Origin: Paenibacillus glycanilyticus
GTDB taxonomy: Bacteria; Bacillota; Bacilli; Paenibacillales; Paenibacillaceae
Assembly: GCF_030161375.1 (NCBI RefSeq)
Contig: NZ_BSSQ01000003.1
Location: 1-64,000, forward strand
Length of the DNA stretch: 64,000 nucleotides
Direction: 5' to 3'
Shown here in pieces: positions 55,224-63,489 of this stretch. The position numbers and the translations under genes are program-made. The notes beneath the pieces are model-generated. The model was not told where the DNA came from, searched no databases, and saw nothing but the letters and a program-made list of their open reading frames with translations. Within the stretch, counting starts at the first letter, position 1; each line of letters starts with the position of its first letter.

Positions 55224-55874
55224 ATGTCTTCGACTTCTCTGGAAACGATTGCTTACCGTGAATTAAGAGAACGAATTATGCGGGCTGAATATATGCCGGG
55301 GTCGATGCTCTCGGAAAATGAACTCGCGGGGCTTCTTGGCATGAGCCGGACGCCAATCCGGGCTGCCATCTCCTTATTGGAACGCGAAGGACTTGTGGGA
55401 TCCTTTCGCGGTCGCGGCGTCATGGTGAAGGAAGTATCCGCGCATGATTTCAGCGGAATGTATGAAGTGCTGGTCTCGATGCAGCTGTTTGTACTCGACA
55501 CGGCGGTGAAACGCCAGCTTGCCTTCGATCTGGATACGCTAGGCCATCTGCTGGAGGAGCAGCAGCTCGCCATGGAGCAAGGCGATCATTACAACTATTA
55601 CAACAATACTTTGTTGTTTACCGAAACGATTCTTCGCACCATCCATAACGATAGCATGCTGCAAATTATGGAGCTGTACCGAGGCCGGTACGTCTTCCAT
55701 ACCGTCGCTTACCGCAAAAAATATCCGCAATATCAGCCTAGCCGCTCCGTGCAGACCAATAGACGGATGTATGAAGCGATTAAAGCCGGCGATATCGATG
55801 CTGCGAAAGCTGCGGTAACCGAGCAATACGCCGACGTTCACGAGCAATTTATTCTTGGTGGTTTGATGAAATAA
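55224..55874 (+). CDS. GntR family transcriptional regulator (FadR subfamily)
   Basis: 216 residues. The N-terminal winged HTH (1-75) reads LRERIMRAEYMPGSMLSENELAGLLGMSRTPIRAAISLLEREGLV, and the C-terminal all-helical FCD-like effector domain contains a conserved-looking H-rich region (YRGRYVFHTVAYRKKYPQY). FadR-type regulators respond to small organic acids or sugars. It lies downstream of the hydrolase and is followed directly (20 bp) by the third IS tail. Confidence 0.9.
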   Translation: MSSTSLETIAYRELRERIMRAEYMPGSMLSENELAGLLGMSRTPIRAAISLLEREGLVGSFRGRGVMVKEVSAHDFSGMYEVLVSMQLFVLDTAVKRQLAFDLDTLGHLLEEQQLAMEQGDHYNYYNNTLLFTETILRTIHNDSMLQIMELYRGRYVFHTVAYRKKYPQYQPSRSVQTNRRMYEAIKAGDIDAAKAAVTEQYADVHEQFILGGLMK

Positions 55875-55893
55875 CAGCAAGGACGAGTAAAGA

Positions 55894-56049
55894 GGGTGGC
55901 TTTCGCTTGCCCATAATTTGCTGAAGAAAACAGCAGGAGCAAAAAATATCGCTGCAAGGGTAACCCTTTGCAGCGATATTTGCATAAAAAACACTCTTTA
56001 TTGATAATGTGAACCGTCTTCACAGTGGCGATCACCTTTTGGGACGGCC
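55894..56049 (+). mobile_element. IS1182-type 3'-end remnant, copy 3
   Basis: It starts abruptly at ggtggctttcgcttgccca, which aligns with position 1269 of copy 1, and includes the KISLQG-stop hairpin (55941-55981) and the terminal repeat up to gacggcc (56049). Only 156 bp remain. It separates the GntR gene from the SLH-protein gene, which ends 18 bp further on. Confidence 0.82.
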
Positions 56050-56066
56050 TCTTCCTGTTTGCATAT

Positions 56067-59000
56067 TTAGTTTAATAAGTTATAAATGGCTTGTGCTGCT
56101 TCCGCGCGCGTTGTGTGCTCAGCCGGGAAAAACTGCCCTGCTTTGCGCCCTGTCAACAGCTTCGATTGAATCGCGCGATTCACGTCGGACATCGCCCAAT
56201 CGCTAATGTCTGACGCATCTTTCAATTCGGCAGAGGTATTCTCCAGCTTGGTACCTGTCATAAGCTCGTAAGCACGAACGAGCATGACGGCCATTTCTTC
56301 ACGGGAGATGCTGCGGTTTGGCCTGAACATTAGCTCAGAATCGCCTGCAACGATACCCGCTTCATAAGCAGCAGATACTTCTTCCGCGTACCACGATTGC
56401 TCCTCTACATCTCCAAATGCTGCTTTTCCGGAAGAAGCCAGACCAAGTGACCGCACGAGCAAGGCGGCAAATTCAGCACGCGTTACTTCTTTGGCCGGTT
56501 GGAAGGCCTCGTTTGTAGCGCCGTTAACAATGTGCTGGGCCGTCAACTCTTGAATGGTGGAGAAAGCCCAATGCCCATTTGGCACGTCATCGTAATTTTT
56601 TTCGAAAGATAGAAGAATATAGTTGCCAGGATGTTTAATTGCCGCTTCAATTGCAGCGTCGCTATTTACACGTTTTCCGCCTGCATAAACAACACTTCCA
56701 TCCTCCCGGATCTCATACACGCCTACCAACTTCGAGTTCAAGCCAGCTGGAATCGGGAAAGTCGCGGTTACCGGTTGCGTCCACCCTTTAAAGCTTTGTT
56801 CATTGCCCGCTTTGTCCATTACGACAAAAGAAACGCCAACTCCCTGTCCGCCTAGCTTATACAGACCGCTATCCTTGCTGCTTGCTTTCGTTGCCGCATC
56901 GCTTCCTTGCTGCTCCGACACGGGATTGATCAGTACCGTAATCACGAAATTACTATCTGTTGCCGGAAGAGCGGAGGCTATAATCGCCCCTGGAATGCGA
57001 AGCGTAACGCCATGCGCCTGAACGTTCAAAGTGCGGCCTTTCAGCTTGTCTGCCAAATTCGCGGGAATAAGAATCCTGTTCTGATCATTCGTCAGAGCTA
57101 CGGAAATCGATGTTGAACCATCTTGCAGATCCTTATCTTGAATGGTCACGGCGTTATCCGGTTGAACCGGTGGATTTACCGGCGGGTTAACTGGCGGAAC
57201 TACCGGCGTCGTCGAAATTTTCTCGCCTGTAAAGTCAAGTTCGCTCAAGCTTGTATACGTCTTTGAAAGATCCGCATTGTAAGTTCCGGTTACGAGAAAT
57301 TTCACGTAGCGGCCCTGCACGGCTTTATCTAATTTCACAAAATCCGTATATACGTTCCCTGTCCAGGTTTTGCCGAATGTTCCTGAAGCTTTATTCGCGT
57401 CATTATCCAAAAATGCCGGATCACTTAAGTCAGCGAGCCGATCGGAGGCGTACAATTCGAAGGTCTTTGGAAACTCCATAGCCGATTGGCTGAGACGGCT
57501 TTTTCTTTGAATGCCTGACAGCTTGTACGTGTCCTTCATATCTACAATAACCCAGTGAGGGAACGGTGCAGCCGGTTCTTCATACTTGGAATGCCAAATC
57601 GTCGATTCCGCCCCGTCCAAAATATTGCTCGCCACGGCATTTTCATTTGCTGCGAAAGAACTGGATGAATCAATAGAGAAGGCAGATTTCGGTATAAACG
57701 AATATACGACGGTTTGTCGGGCGTACTTCAATGCCCACATTAAATCCATATACGACTGATCAATCGCGGAAGCCGCATCTCCATCGGTGTGGGCCTTTGC
57801 TGAAGCAAGACGCGCCGTAAGATCCGATTGCGCTTGGATCGGAAGTGACAACCCCGCGGTTCCATTAATATAAGCTGAGAATTGATCAGCTTCCTGTACC
57901 AGGTCCGTTAATTGGCTGAAGGTGTACATGGAAGATGCCGATTGATACGAATCCGATAAGGCCTTTGCTTCTGTCGCACTCAAGGCGCGCTTCCAAATCT
58001 TGAGATCGTCCATCGTAACTGCGGATCCGCCATATTTCATCTTCCCGTCGGCTCCGATGATGACATGATAAGGCGTATCCATGCTGGACGTCCCGAGCGA
58101 TGACAGATCCTTGGTCACCGTGAGGGCGCCATCCACGTACGTGGATGCAAGTTTGTTCGTCCGGTCGACTGTAATCGTAACCAGATGCCACTCTTGTCCC
58201 ACGCTCGACGGCGAATAGTCAATGCGATTAGTGCCGTCTGCCATATTAAGAGTTATTGTATTCGAAGTGGCGGGGCCGATGTACCAGCCGGGATTTTTAC
58301 CGGAATCCCAGTCTTTGTTGGAGATCACCGACTGGTCTCCCACTAAATTGCCGGCATGCCAGAACGATACGGTAAAGTCTCCGCTTCCGAATTTCAAGTC
58401 GGCTCTGTCGCCAAGATCCACATAATTGGCATTTCCGGCAGGAATGCTAACCGCTTGGCCGGATTTGCCTGGAACATAGGAAACATTGCCCGCCATGGTT
58501 GCCTGTCCTGTTGTTCCTGTAGCATCCTCGTTCAAATTGCCTTCAAATTTCATATCCGATACAAGCTGGTTCCACATTGTATTCGGATCAATCGGCGTCA
58601 ATTCCGGCGCCGAACCATCGGTGCGATAATTCAGCTGCAGAGACTCGCTTTTGTTGCCATAAGCGTCCACAGCTTTGATGTTGATGATGTATGACGTACC
58701 CGGGTTTAATCCCTTAAGCGGAATATTCATCTTGTTTGGAATAGGCGAGAAATAGAAATCCGACAGCACGTTATACGTCTTCACAACCTGTGCCGTACGC
58801 GGATCGTACAGATTAATTTCATAATGATGCATAGATTGATCGTCCTTGGCCTGTCTGAATGACAGCACCGGTACGTTATTTGCGCCAGGAAGCATGGCTA
58901 GTTCCGGGTTTGCAGGGAATTGAGGCGCCGTTTTATTGCGTGTATTATTCGTGTACGTGAAATGGCTTTTTATCTCCTCATTGGTATTACCTTGCAATTT

Positions 59001-60278
59001 AATGACCCATTTTTGGCCTGCTATGGCGCCGGCGCTCCGAAAGGTTTTGGCATGTCCCGGCCCCTGCCATACTCCTCCGAGATAGACCGAGCCGGGGTCG
59101 CCGTTATACTCCACGCGCTGAATCTCTACGCGATCCTTGTACACCTCGACGATTTGCGATTGCTGCTCCGGGAATTCAAAGCGGCTATCCACCAGTCCCT
59201 CTTCTGTTACGGCAGAATAGCCATGATCGACCTCAATATAAGACATCGAGCCTAAATTAACGGAAGTGAAATCTTTCTGATAGATGGACCGGTCATCATT
59301 AATATCCAGATGCGAATGGCCCGACATTACAATGACCTGGGGAAAATCTTTCAAATCCGCATAGAGGTTTGTATTCGTTGACTGCTGTCCGTCCATAACG
59401 GTGCCGGTAACCGGATGGTGCAAAGTAATAAAGATCGGCTTGTTCACATTGGCCGGATCGGATGTTATTTCCTGAAGTCTAGACTTCAGCCAATTCCGTT
59501 GTCCGGTATCGCCGTTGTAATTGTTCCCGTTCAGGAAGAAAAACGAATAACCGCCGATCGTCTTCTCGTAATAGCCGTTCGGCTGATCCGTAAACCATCC
59601 ATCCGGATAATACTGCTTGACCTCGGCTACGCTGGCGTCATGATTGCCGATTGCGATTTGCACGGGGACGTTCGTCCAATTTTTGCGCGTCAGCTGCTCT
59701 TCAAGCACGCTGCGGGCGTACTGGTGATCCGGGCCTTTGCCGTTTCCGTTATCGTTGATGATGTCACCGGCGATCAGGATGGCATCCGGATTAGGGAAAA
59801 TCGACGACAACACATCAAAATTGCTTGCAAACCTAGCTCGCGTCTCGGCATCCAGATCCGATGTTCCCGGACCAATATGAATGTCGGACATTGCAGCAAA
59901 TTTCAGCAGCGGTTGTTCCGTGGAGGCAATGATGTAGCCATATGTTGCGGGCTCGCTCCAAATGTCGTCTTTCTCGGCAATTACGGACAAATTGGTCGTT
60001 GCCGTGAGTTCAATTGGCGCTCCGTTATACTTCAGACTGGTATCGTCCGGCATCGTTCCGTCAAGCGTATAATAAATGTCCGAGCCAGCTGTGGCGCTGC
60101 TGAGAGATACGGAAACGGATTGCTCGTAACGTCCCGACGGGATAGATACGCCCGGCGTTGCTACCGAATTCGAGACGGAAGCGCTCGCTACCGGAATGTA
60201 GCCTGAGGTAGCCGACAAGCTAACCGATAAGGCGATCGTACCTGCCATAAAAGCCGATGCTAATTTATTAACCTTCAT
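56067..60278 (-). CDS. SLH-anchored extracellular metallophosphoesterase
   Basis: 1403 residues from the ATG at 60278 (MKVNKLASAFMAGTIALS), after TAGGAGGA. A Sec signal peptide of about 35 residues is followed by a chitobiase-C-like domain (about 38-120, YYTLDGTMPDDTSLKYNG). The calcineurin-type phosphoesterase (about 125-390) has SDIHIG, AGDIINDNGNG, IGNHD, LHHPVTG and SGHSHLD. Then come a fibronectin-like region, a LamG-like domain (about 590-770), a discoidin-like domain (about 850-1000), a PPVNPP linker, and three SLH domains in the last 180 residues (HWAFSTIQEL, WYAEEVSAAYEAGIV, WAMSDVNRAIQSKLL). It should be bound to the cell wall by SLH and act on extracellular phosphoesters. Confidence 0.92.
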   Translation of the reverse strand: MKVNKLASAFMAGTIALSVSLSATSGYIPVASASVSNSVATPGVSIPSGRYEQSVSVSLSSATAGSDIYYTLDGTMPDDTSLKYNGAPIELTATTNLSVIAEKDDIWSEPATYGYIIASTEQPLLKFAAMSDIHIGPGTSDLDAETRARFASNFDVLSSIFPNPDAILIAGDIINDNGNGKGPDHQYARSVLEEQLTRKNWTNVPVQIAIGNHDASVAEVKQYYPDGWFTDQPNGYYEKTIGGYSFFFLNGNNYNGDTGQRNWLKSRLQEITSDPANVNKPIFITLHHPVTGTVMDGQQSTNTNLYADLKDFPQVIVMSGHSHLDINDDRSIYQKDFTSVNLGSMSYIEVDHGYSAVTEEGLVDSRFEFPEQQSQIVEVYKDRVEIQRVEYNGDPGSVYLGGVWQGPGHAKTFRSAGAIAGQKWVIKLQGNTNEEIKSHFTYTNNTRNKTAPQFPANPELAMLPGANNVPVLSFRQAKDDQSMHHYEINLYDPRTAQVVKTYNVLSDFYFSPIPNKMNIPLKGLNPGTSYIINIKAVDAYGNKSESLQLNYRTDGSAPELTPIDPNTMWNQLVSDMKFEGNLNEDATGTTGQATMAGNVSYVPGKSGQAVSIPAGNANYVDLGDRADLKFGSGDFTVSFWHAGNLVGDQSVISNKDWDSGKNPGWYIGPATSNTITLNMADGTNRIDYSPSSVGQEWHLVTITVDRTNKLASTYVDGALTVTKDLSSLGTSSMDTPYHVIIGADGKMKYGGSAVTMDDLKIWKRALSATEAKALSDSYQSASSMYTFSQLTDLVQEADQFSAYINGTAGLSLPIQAQSDLTARLASAKAHTDGDAASAIDQSYMDLMWALKYARQTVVYSFIPKSAFSIDSSSSFAANENAVASNILDGAESTIWHSKYEEPAAPFPHWVIVDMKDTYKLSGIQRKSRLSQSAMEFPKTFELYASDRLADLSDPAFLDNDANKASGTFGKTWTGNVYTDFVKLDKAVQGRYVKFLVTGTYNADLSKTYTSLSELDFTGEKISTTPVVPPVNPPVNPPVQPDNAVTIQDKDLQDGSTSISVALTNDQNRILIPANLADKLKGRTLNVQAHGVTLRIPGAIIASALPATDSNFVITVLINPVSEQQGSDAATKASSKDSGLYKLGGQGVGVSFVVMDKAGNEQSFKGWTQPVTATFPIPAGLNSKLVGVYEIREDGSVVYAGGKRVNSDAAIEAAIKHPGNYILLSFEKNYDDVPNGHWAFSTIQELTAQHIVNGATNEAFQPAKEVTRAEFAALLVRSLGLASSGKAAFGDVEEQSWYAEEVSAAYEAGIVAGDSELMFRPNRSISREEMAVMLVRAYELMTGTKLENTSAELKDASDISDWAMSDVNRAIQSKLLTGRKAGQFFPAEHTTRAEAAQAIYNLLN

Positions 60279-60656
60279 TAGTAAAATCCTCCTAATCGTT
60301 TGATTAAAGAAATAGGTCATTTGCAACTAGAATTAGAGATCTACAACTTCAGGCATCCCTCCCTTAATAACAACTTAACACAGATTAATTTTGTGTCATT
60401 AATTGCTTTTGGTAGATTTTAATTGCATTTTATAGTGGTTTTGTCTTCTAAGTGTCAATGATTGGTATAAGTTTGGTTAAGATCGAAACGTTCTCATGTC
60501 AAAAATCAATTATTTTCATCGTTCTACATAAATTCTTCAAATTGAGATGATTCCCTCAAAACACTAAATAGGTAATCTAATGCAATAAAACCCAACCAAA
60601 AACAACATTTTTTACTGTTTTTAATTGGTATCAATTCATGCATAAGAAGGTGACCT
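60279..60656. other. AT-rich divergent intergenic region, no gene
   Basis: 378 bp between the SLH-phosphoesterase (-) and the YcgR-like permease (+). It is clearly more AT-rich than its surroundings and contains no credible reading frame. A palindrome AATTG-GTAT-CAATT (60623-60636) precedes the permease, and a short dyad cacagattaattttgtg lies at 60380-60395. Promoters for both directions must be here. Confidence 0.5.
60623..60636. promoter_or_regulatory. Palindrome upstream of the YcgR-like permease gene
   Basis: AATTGGTATCAATT has 5-bp perfect arms around GTAT and ends 20 bp before the start codon, a place suited to a repressor. It does not match the B. subtilis Zur consensus closely. Confidence 0.35.
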
Positions 60657-61589
60657 ATGAGTTTTATTCAATCCGTCAGCACGATTGTCATTGCCATTTT
60701 GCTAGAGTCGCTTCCCTATGTCTTACTTGGCGTTCTCATTTCGGCGGTACTCCAAACCATGGTCAGCGACAGCCTCCTCCAGCGGTGGATGCCGAAGAGA
60801 ACGTTACCCGGCATCCTCTTTGGTTGTTTACTCGGGCTTGTTTTTCCGCTTTGCGAGTGCGGCATTATTCCTGTCGTTCATCGTCTGATTCGTAAAGGAA
60901 TGCCTCCTTATATCGGCCTCGTATTCATTATGGCCGGACCAATCATTAACCCGATCGTGTTTATTTCCACCTTCCAAGCTTTTCGGTCCCAGCCAGAGAT
61001 GGCCTTCTCCCGAATCGCGCTTGCCTTTGTCGTGTCGGCCATCATCGGCTGGATAGCTTCCCGCCGGGTGCAAATAAACTCGCTGCGCCAATTAACGGAG
61101 CAACCGGACCAGCATGCCTCGCGCAGCCAACACGCGAAATCCCCGTTTCCAAAGAACAAGCAAGCCGTTTATTGGAAGGCAAAACTTCATGACATGCTTG
61201 AGCATGCTGCCATTGAAATGTTTGATGTCGGCAAGTTCATTGTATTAGGCGCGTTAGCAACGGCTTTGCTGCAAACGGCCGTTAGTAAGGATTGGCTTCT
61301 AACGGTAAGCAGCGGATCATGGACGCCGCATCTGTTTATGATGGGGCTTTCTTACGTCCTCTCGATCTGTTCCACGGCGGACGCGTTTGTTGGCGTTACG
61401 TTTCTCCCCAATTTCAGCATGGGATCTGTACTCGCTTTTCTCGTATTTGGTGCCATGTTTGATATTAAGAGCACATTCATGCTGCTTAAGGTATTCCGTT
61501 TCAAGACAGTAGCCATGGTGTTGCTTCTTTCATTCGTTATCGTTTTAGTGGGGTCGGTTGGATTCGACTGGCTGAACACGTACTTTTAA
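60657..61589 (+). CDS. Permease of the DUF318/UPF0718 family (YcgR-like)
   Basis: 310 residues after AAGAAGGTG, with about eight membrane segments. The cysteine motif PLCECGIIPV, followed by RKGMPPYIGLVFIMAGPIINPIV, is typical of this permease family. A second conserved block is LSICSTADAFVGVTFLPNFSMG. Members are suspected metal or small-ion transporters but none is firmly characterised. It is followed after 9 bp by the TIGR03943-type gene, the same pair as ycgR-ycgQ in B. subtilis. Confidence 0.88.
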   Translation: MSFIQSVSTIVIAILLESLPYVLLGVLISAVLQTMVSDSLLQRWMPKRTLPGILFGCLLGLVFPLCECGIIPVVHRLIRKGMPPYIGLVFIMAGPIINPIVFISTFQAFRSQPEMAFSRIALAFVVSAIIGWIASRRVQINSLRQLTEQPDQHASRSQHAKSPFPKNKQAVYWKAKLHDMLEHAAIEMFDVGKFIVLGALATALLQTAVSKDWLLTVSSGSWTPHLFMMGLSYVLSICSTADAFVGVTFLPNFSMGSVLAFLVFGAMFDIKSTFMLLKVFRFKTVAMVLLLSFVIVLVGSVGFDWLNTYF

Positions 61590-61598
61590 GGAGGTTGA

Positions 61599-62474
61599 AT
61601 GAAAGTGAAAGGTTCTACGCTTGCCCATCGGCTGATCCGGTCGGCGGTCATGTTTGGATTTGTTTGGTTCATTATCCAGAAAGAAAGCGCGCAAGGACTT
61701 AACTATTATGTGGCACCTAGAATGGTGCCTTGGGTGTTGTTTCTTGCGGGTGGGTTGTCCGCGTTAGCTCTGCATCAGCTGTATCTGGCCATTCGCCATC
61801 TTGCTCATGCCAAACAAGCGGAAGCAGCTTGCCATTGCGCGAGTCACGGCCATGATCGATGGAATACCCGCGCTTTTGTCATGTACGCGGCATTAATCAC
61901 TCCGCTCCTTCTTGCTTACTCGTTCCCAGATGCCATATTGGGAAGTCAGATGGCTGCTCAAAAGGGGCTGAATCTAACCCCTTCGGACGTGCTGAAGGTG
62001 TCCGCAAGCCCAGGCAATTCATCAACCTCAAGTCCCGCTTTTGCGTTCAATGATTACACCAAGCCTTACGCCGATCGGGCTGCCGACATGTACAAGCAAT
62101 CGCTTATAACGATTAATGATGATCTTTACATTGAATCGCTGACGTCACTTGATTTGTACCAAGATCAATTTGTCGGCAAAAAGGTGCAACTCAGCGGTTA
62201 CGTTTATCGCCTGGACAGTATGAATGACAGCCAATTCGCCTTGGGAAGATTCGCGATGCGCTGCTGCGTGGCCGACTCCATCCCGATGGGGATTCTGGTC
62301 GAGTCGGACTCTTCCCTTGAATGGAAAGATGATGCGTATGTCGTTGCGTTAGGCACTATTAAGAAACGACAAATAAACGGAAGAAGCGTACTGGCAATTG
62401 AAGCAAAGACTATTCAAACGCAACCCTCGCCACAAGAACCTTATGTTTATGGGAATCCGTACTTTGGCGCTTAA
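61599..62474 (+). CDS. TIGR03943 family putative permease subunit (YcgQ-like)
   Basis: 291 residues, start after AAGGAGG. Three membrane segments in the first 115 residues, with a His/Cys-rich loop between (HLAHAKQAEAACHCASHGHDR) that could bind a metal. The C-terminal soluble part carries QFALGRFAMRCCVADSIPMGILV, the family's conserved CC motif. It almost certainly works with the YcgR-like permease encoded 9 bp upstream. A terminator (62480-62519) ends the two-gene unit. Confidence 0.88.
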   Translation: MKVKGSTLAHRLIRSAVMFGFVWFIIQKESAQGLNYYVAPRMVPWVLFLAGGLSALALHQLYLAIRHLAHAKQAEAACHCASHGHDRWNTRAFVMYAALITPLLLAYSFPDAILGSQMAAQKGLNLTPSDVLKVSASPGNSSTSSPAFAFNDYTKPYADRAADMYKQSLITINDDLYIESLTSLDLYQDQFVGKKVQLSGYVYRLDSMNDSQFALGRFAMRCCVADSIPMGILVESDSSLEWKDDAYVVALGTIKKRQINGRSVLAIEAKTIQTQPSPQEPYVYGNPYFGA

Positions 62475-62479
62475 TCAGG

Positions 62480-62519
62480 GAAGAAGAGGAGGCAACCAGC
62501 CCTCCTCTCTTCTTTTTTT
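62480..62519 (+). terminator. Terminator after the YcgQ-like gene
   Basis: GAAGAAGAGGAGG-caaccagc-CCTCCTCTCTTC hairpin followed by a seven-T run. Confidence 0.88.
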
Positions 62520-62531
62520 GTGGCCTTTTAT

Positions 62532-62587
62532 TTTACAAACTCTCAAAATAGCGATTACACACAACTTACATACAACTTGCATACTTA
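62532..62587 (+). promoter_or_regulatory. 11-bp-periodic direct repeats resembling a PhoP box
   Basis: NTTACA-type hexamers occur at 62532 (TTTACA), 62554 (ATTACA), 62565 (CTTACA) and 62576 (CTTGCA): spacings 22, 11 and 11 bp, i.e. one helical turn each with one skipped. Response regulators of the PhoP/OmpR class bind such direct repeats; the B. subtilis PhoP element is TT(A/C/T)ACA with 5-bp gaps. A possible -10 (TACTTT or TTTATA, 62602-62610) follows at a suitable distance. Confidence 0.55.
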
Positions 62588-62632
62588 ATTTGAACAAGCG
62601 ATACTTTATAAGGCGAAGGGATGATGATTCCA

Positions 62633-63463
62633 ATGAAACCAATTATGTTCGCACACCTGACTGATACCCATGTTAACGTTCCGGGCAAAACTCCTCTCTT
62701 TTCGATTGACGGCGGCGCTAAGCTGCGCGCTGCATTCGCAGATATCGGCAAGCTGAGCGATAAGCCTGCTTTTGTGGTCATCAGCGGCGATCTTACGCAA
62801 GACGGCGACGTGGAGGATTATAAATTCCTTCGACAATTGATTGAGGAAGAGCAAGCTAAACTTGGCGTTCCCGTATATGTGGCACTGGGCAACCATGACT
62901 CTCGCCCGTTTTTCCGCGAAGGTTACTTGAATGAAGAGCCTTCCGAAGAGTCGTACCACTATTCCTTCACTCACCAAGGGTTGCGGGTAGTGATGCTCAA
63001 CACGCAAATTCCCGGCAAACATGACGGCCGTCTTGACGAAGAGCAGCTCGCTTGGCTGAGAAACGAACTGGAAATTCCTGCTCCTGCAGGTACGGTCGTT
63101 GTTCTTCACCATCCCGTTGTTTCGACCCCTTCGGATCTGATGGACTCTCATTTGCTCGAGAACCCCGAAGATCTTGGACAAGTGATTGCCGGTACTGACG
63201 TCATCGGACTGCTGTCGGGCCATATCCATTTCAATAGCATCGGTTTGTTCCATAACATCCCAAGCGCTGCCGGTACGGGGGTTGCCTTTGGTCTAGACCC
63301 AACTTCAAACGACAGCATGAAATTCATCGATAACAGTGGATATAATCTCGTGCTTGTTAAGAACGGCCAAATGATCGTAACGCCAATGGCCATGCCTGGC
63401 GAGAATAAGGTTGTGTACGAGTTCACCTTGGAGCAGATGAAAGAAGCTATTGCCAATCATTAA
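62633..63463 (+). CDS. Metallophosphoesterase, cyclic-nucleotide-phosphodiesterase-like (CpdA type)
   Basis: 276 residues from the ATG at 62633 (MKPIMFAHLTDTHVNVPGK); ATGs at 62621 and 62624 overlap the GAAGGG ribosome site. The calcineurin-like metal motifs are complete: LTDTH, ISGDLTQDG, LGNHDSRP, VLHHPVVSTP and LLSGHIHFNS. Class III cyclic nucleotide phosphodiesterases (CpdA, Icc) share them, but glycerophosphodiesters are also possible. Cytoplasmic. The phosphatase gene follows after 26 bp, and phased direct repeats of PhoP type lie upstream, suggesting phosphate-starvation control. Confidence 0.9.
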   Translation: MKPIMFAHLTDTHVNVPGKTPLFSIDGGAKLRAAFADIGKLSDKPAFVVISGDLTQDGDVEDYKFLRQLIEEEQAKLGVPVYVALGNHDSRPFFREGYLNEEPSEESYHYSFTHQGLRVVMLNTQIPGKHDGRLDEEQLAWLRNELEIPAPAGTVVVLHHPVVSTPSDLMDSHLLENPEDLGQVIAGTDVIGLLSGHIHFNSIGLFHNIPSAAGTGVAFGLDPTSNDSMKFIDNSGYNLVLVKNGQMIVTPMAMPGENKVVYEFTLEQMKEAIANH

Positions 63464-63489
63464 TCATACAAACGGAGGTTGTACCATTC

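Noticed and set aside
60380..60480. Pho box upstream of the SLH phosphoesterase
   Set aside because: Only one TTAACA hexamer is visible and it lies on the wrong strand without phased repeats.
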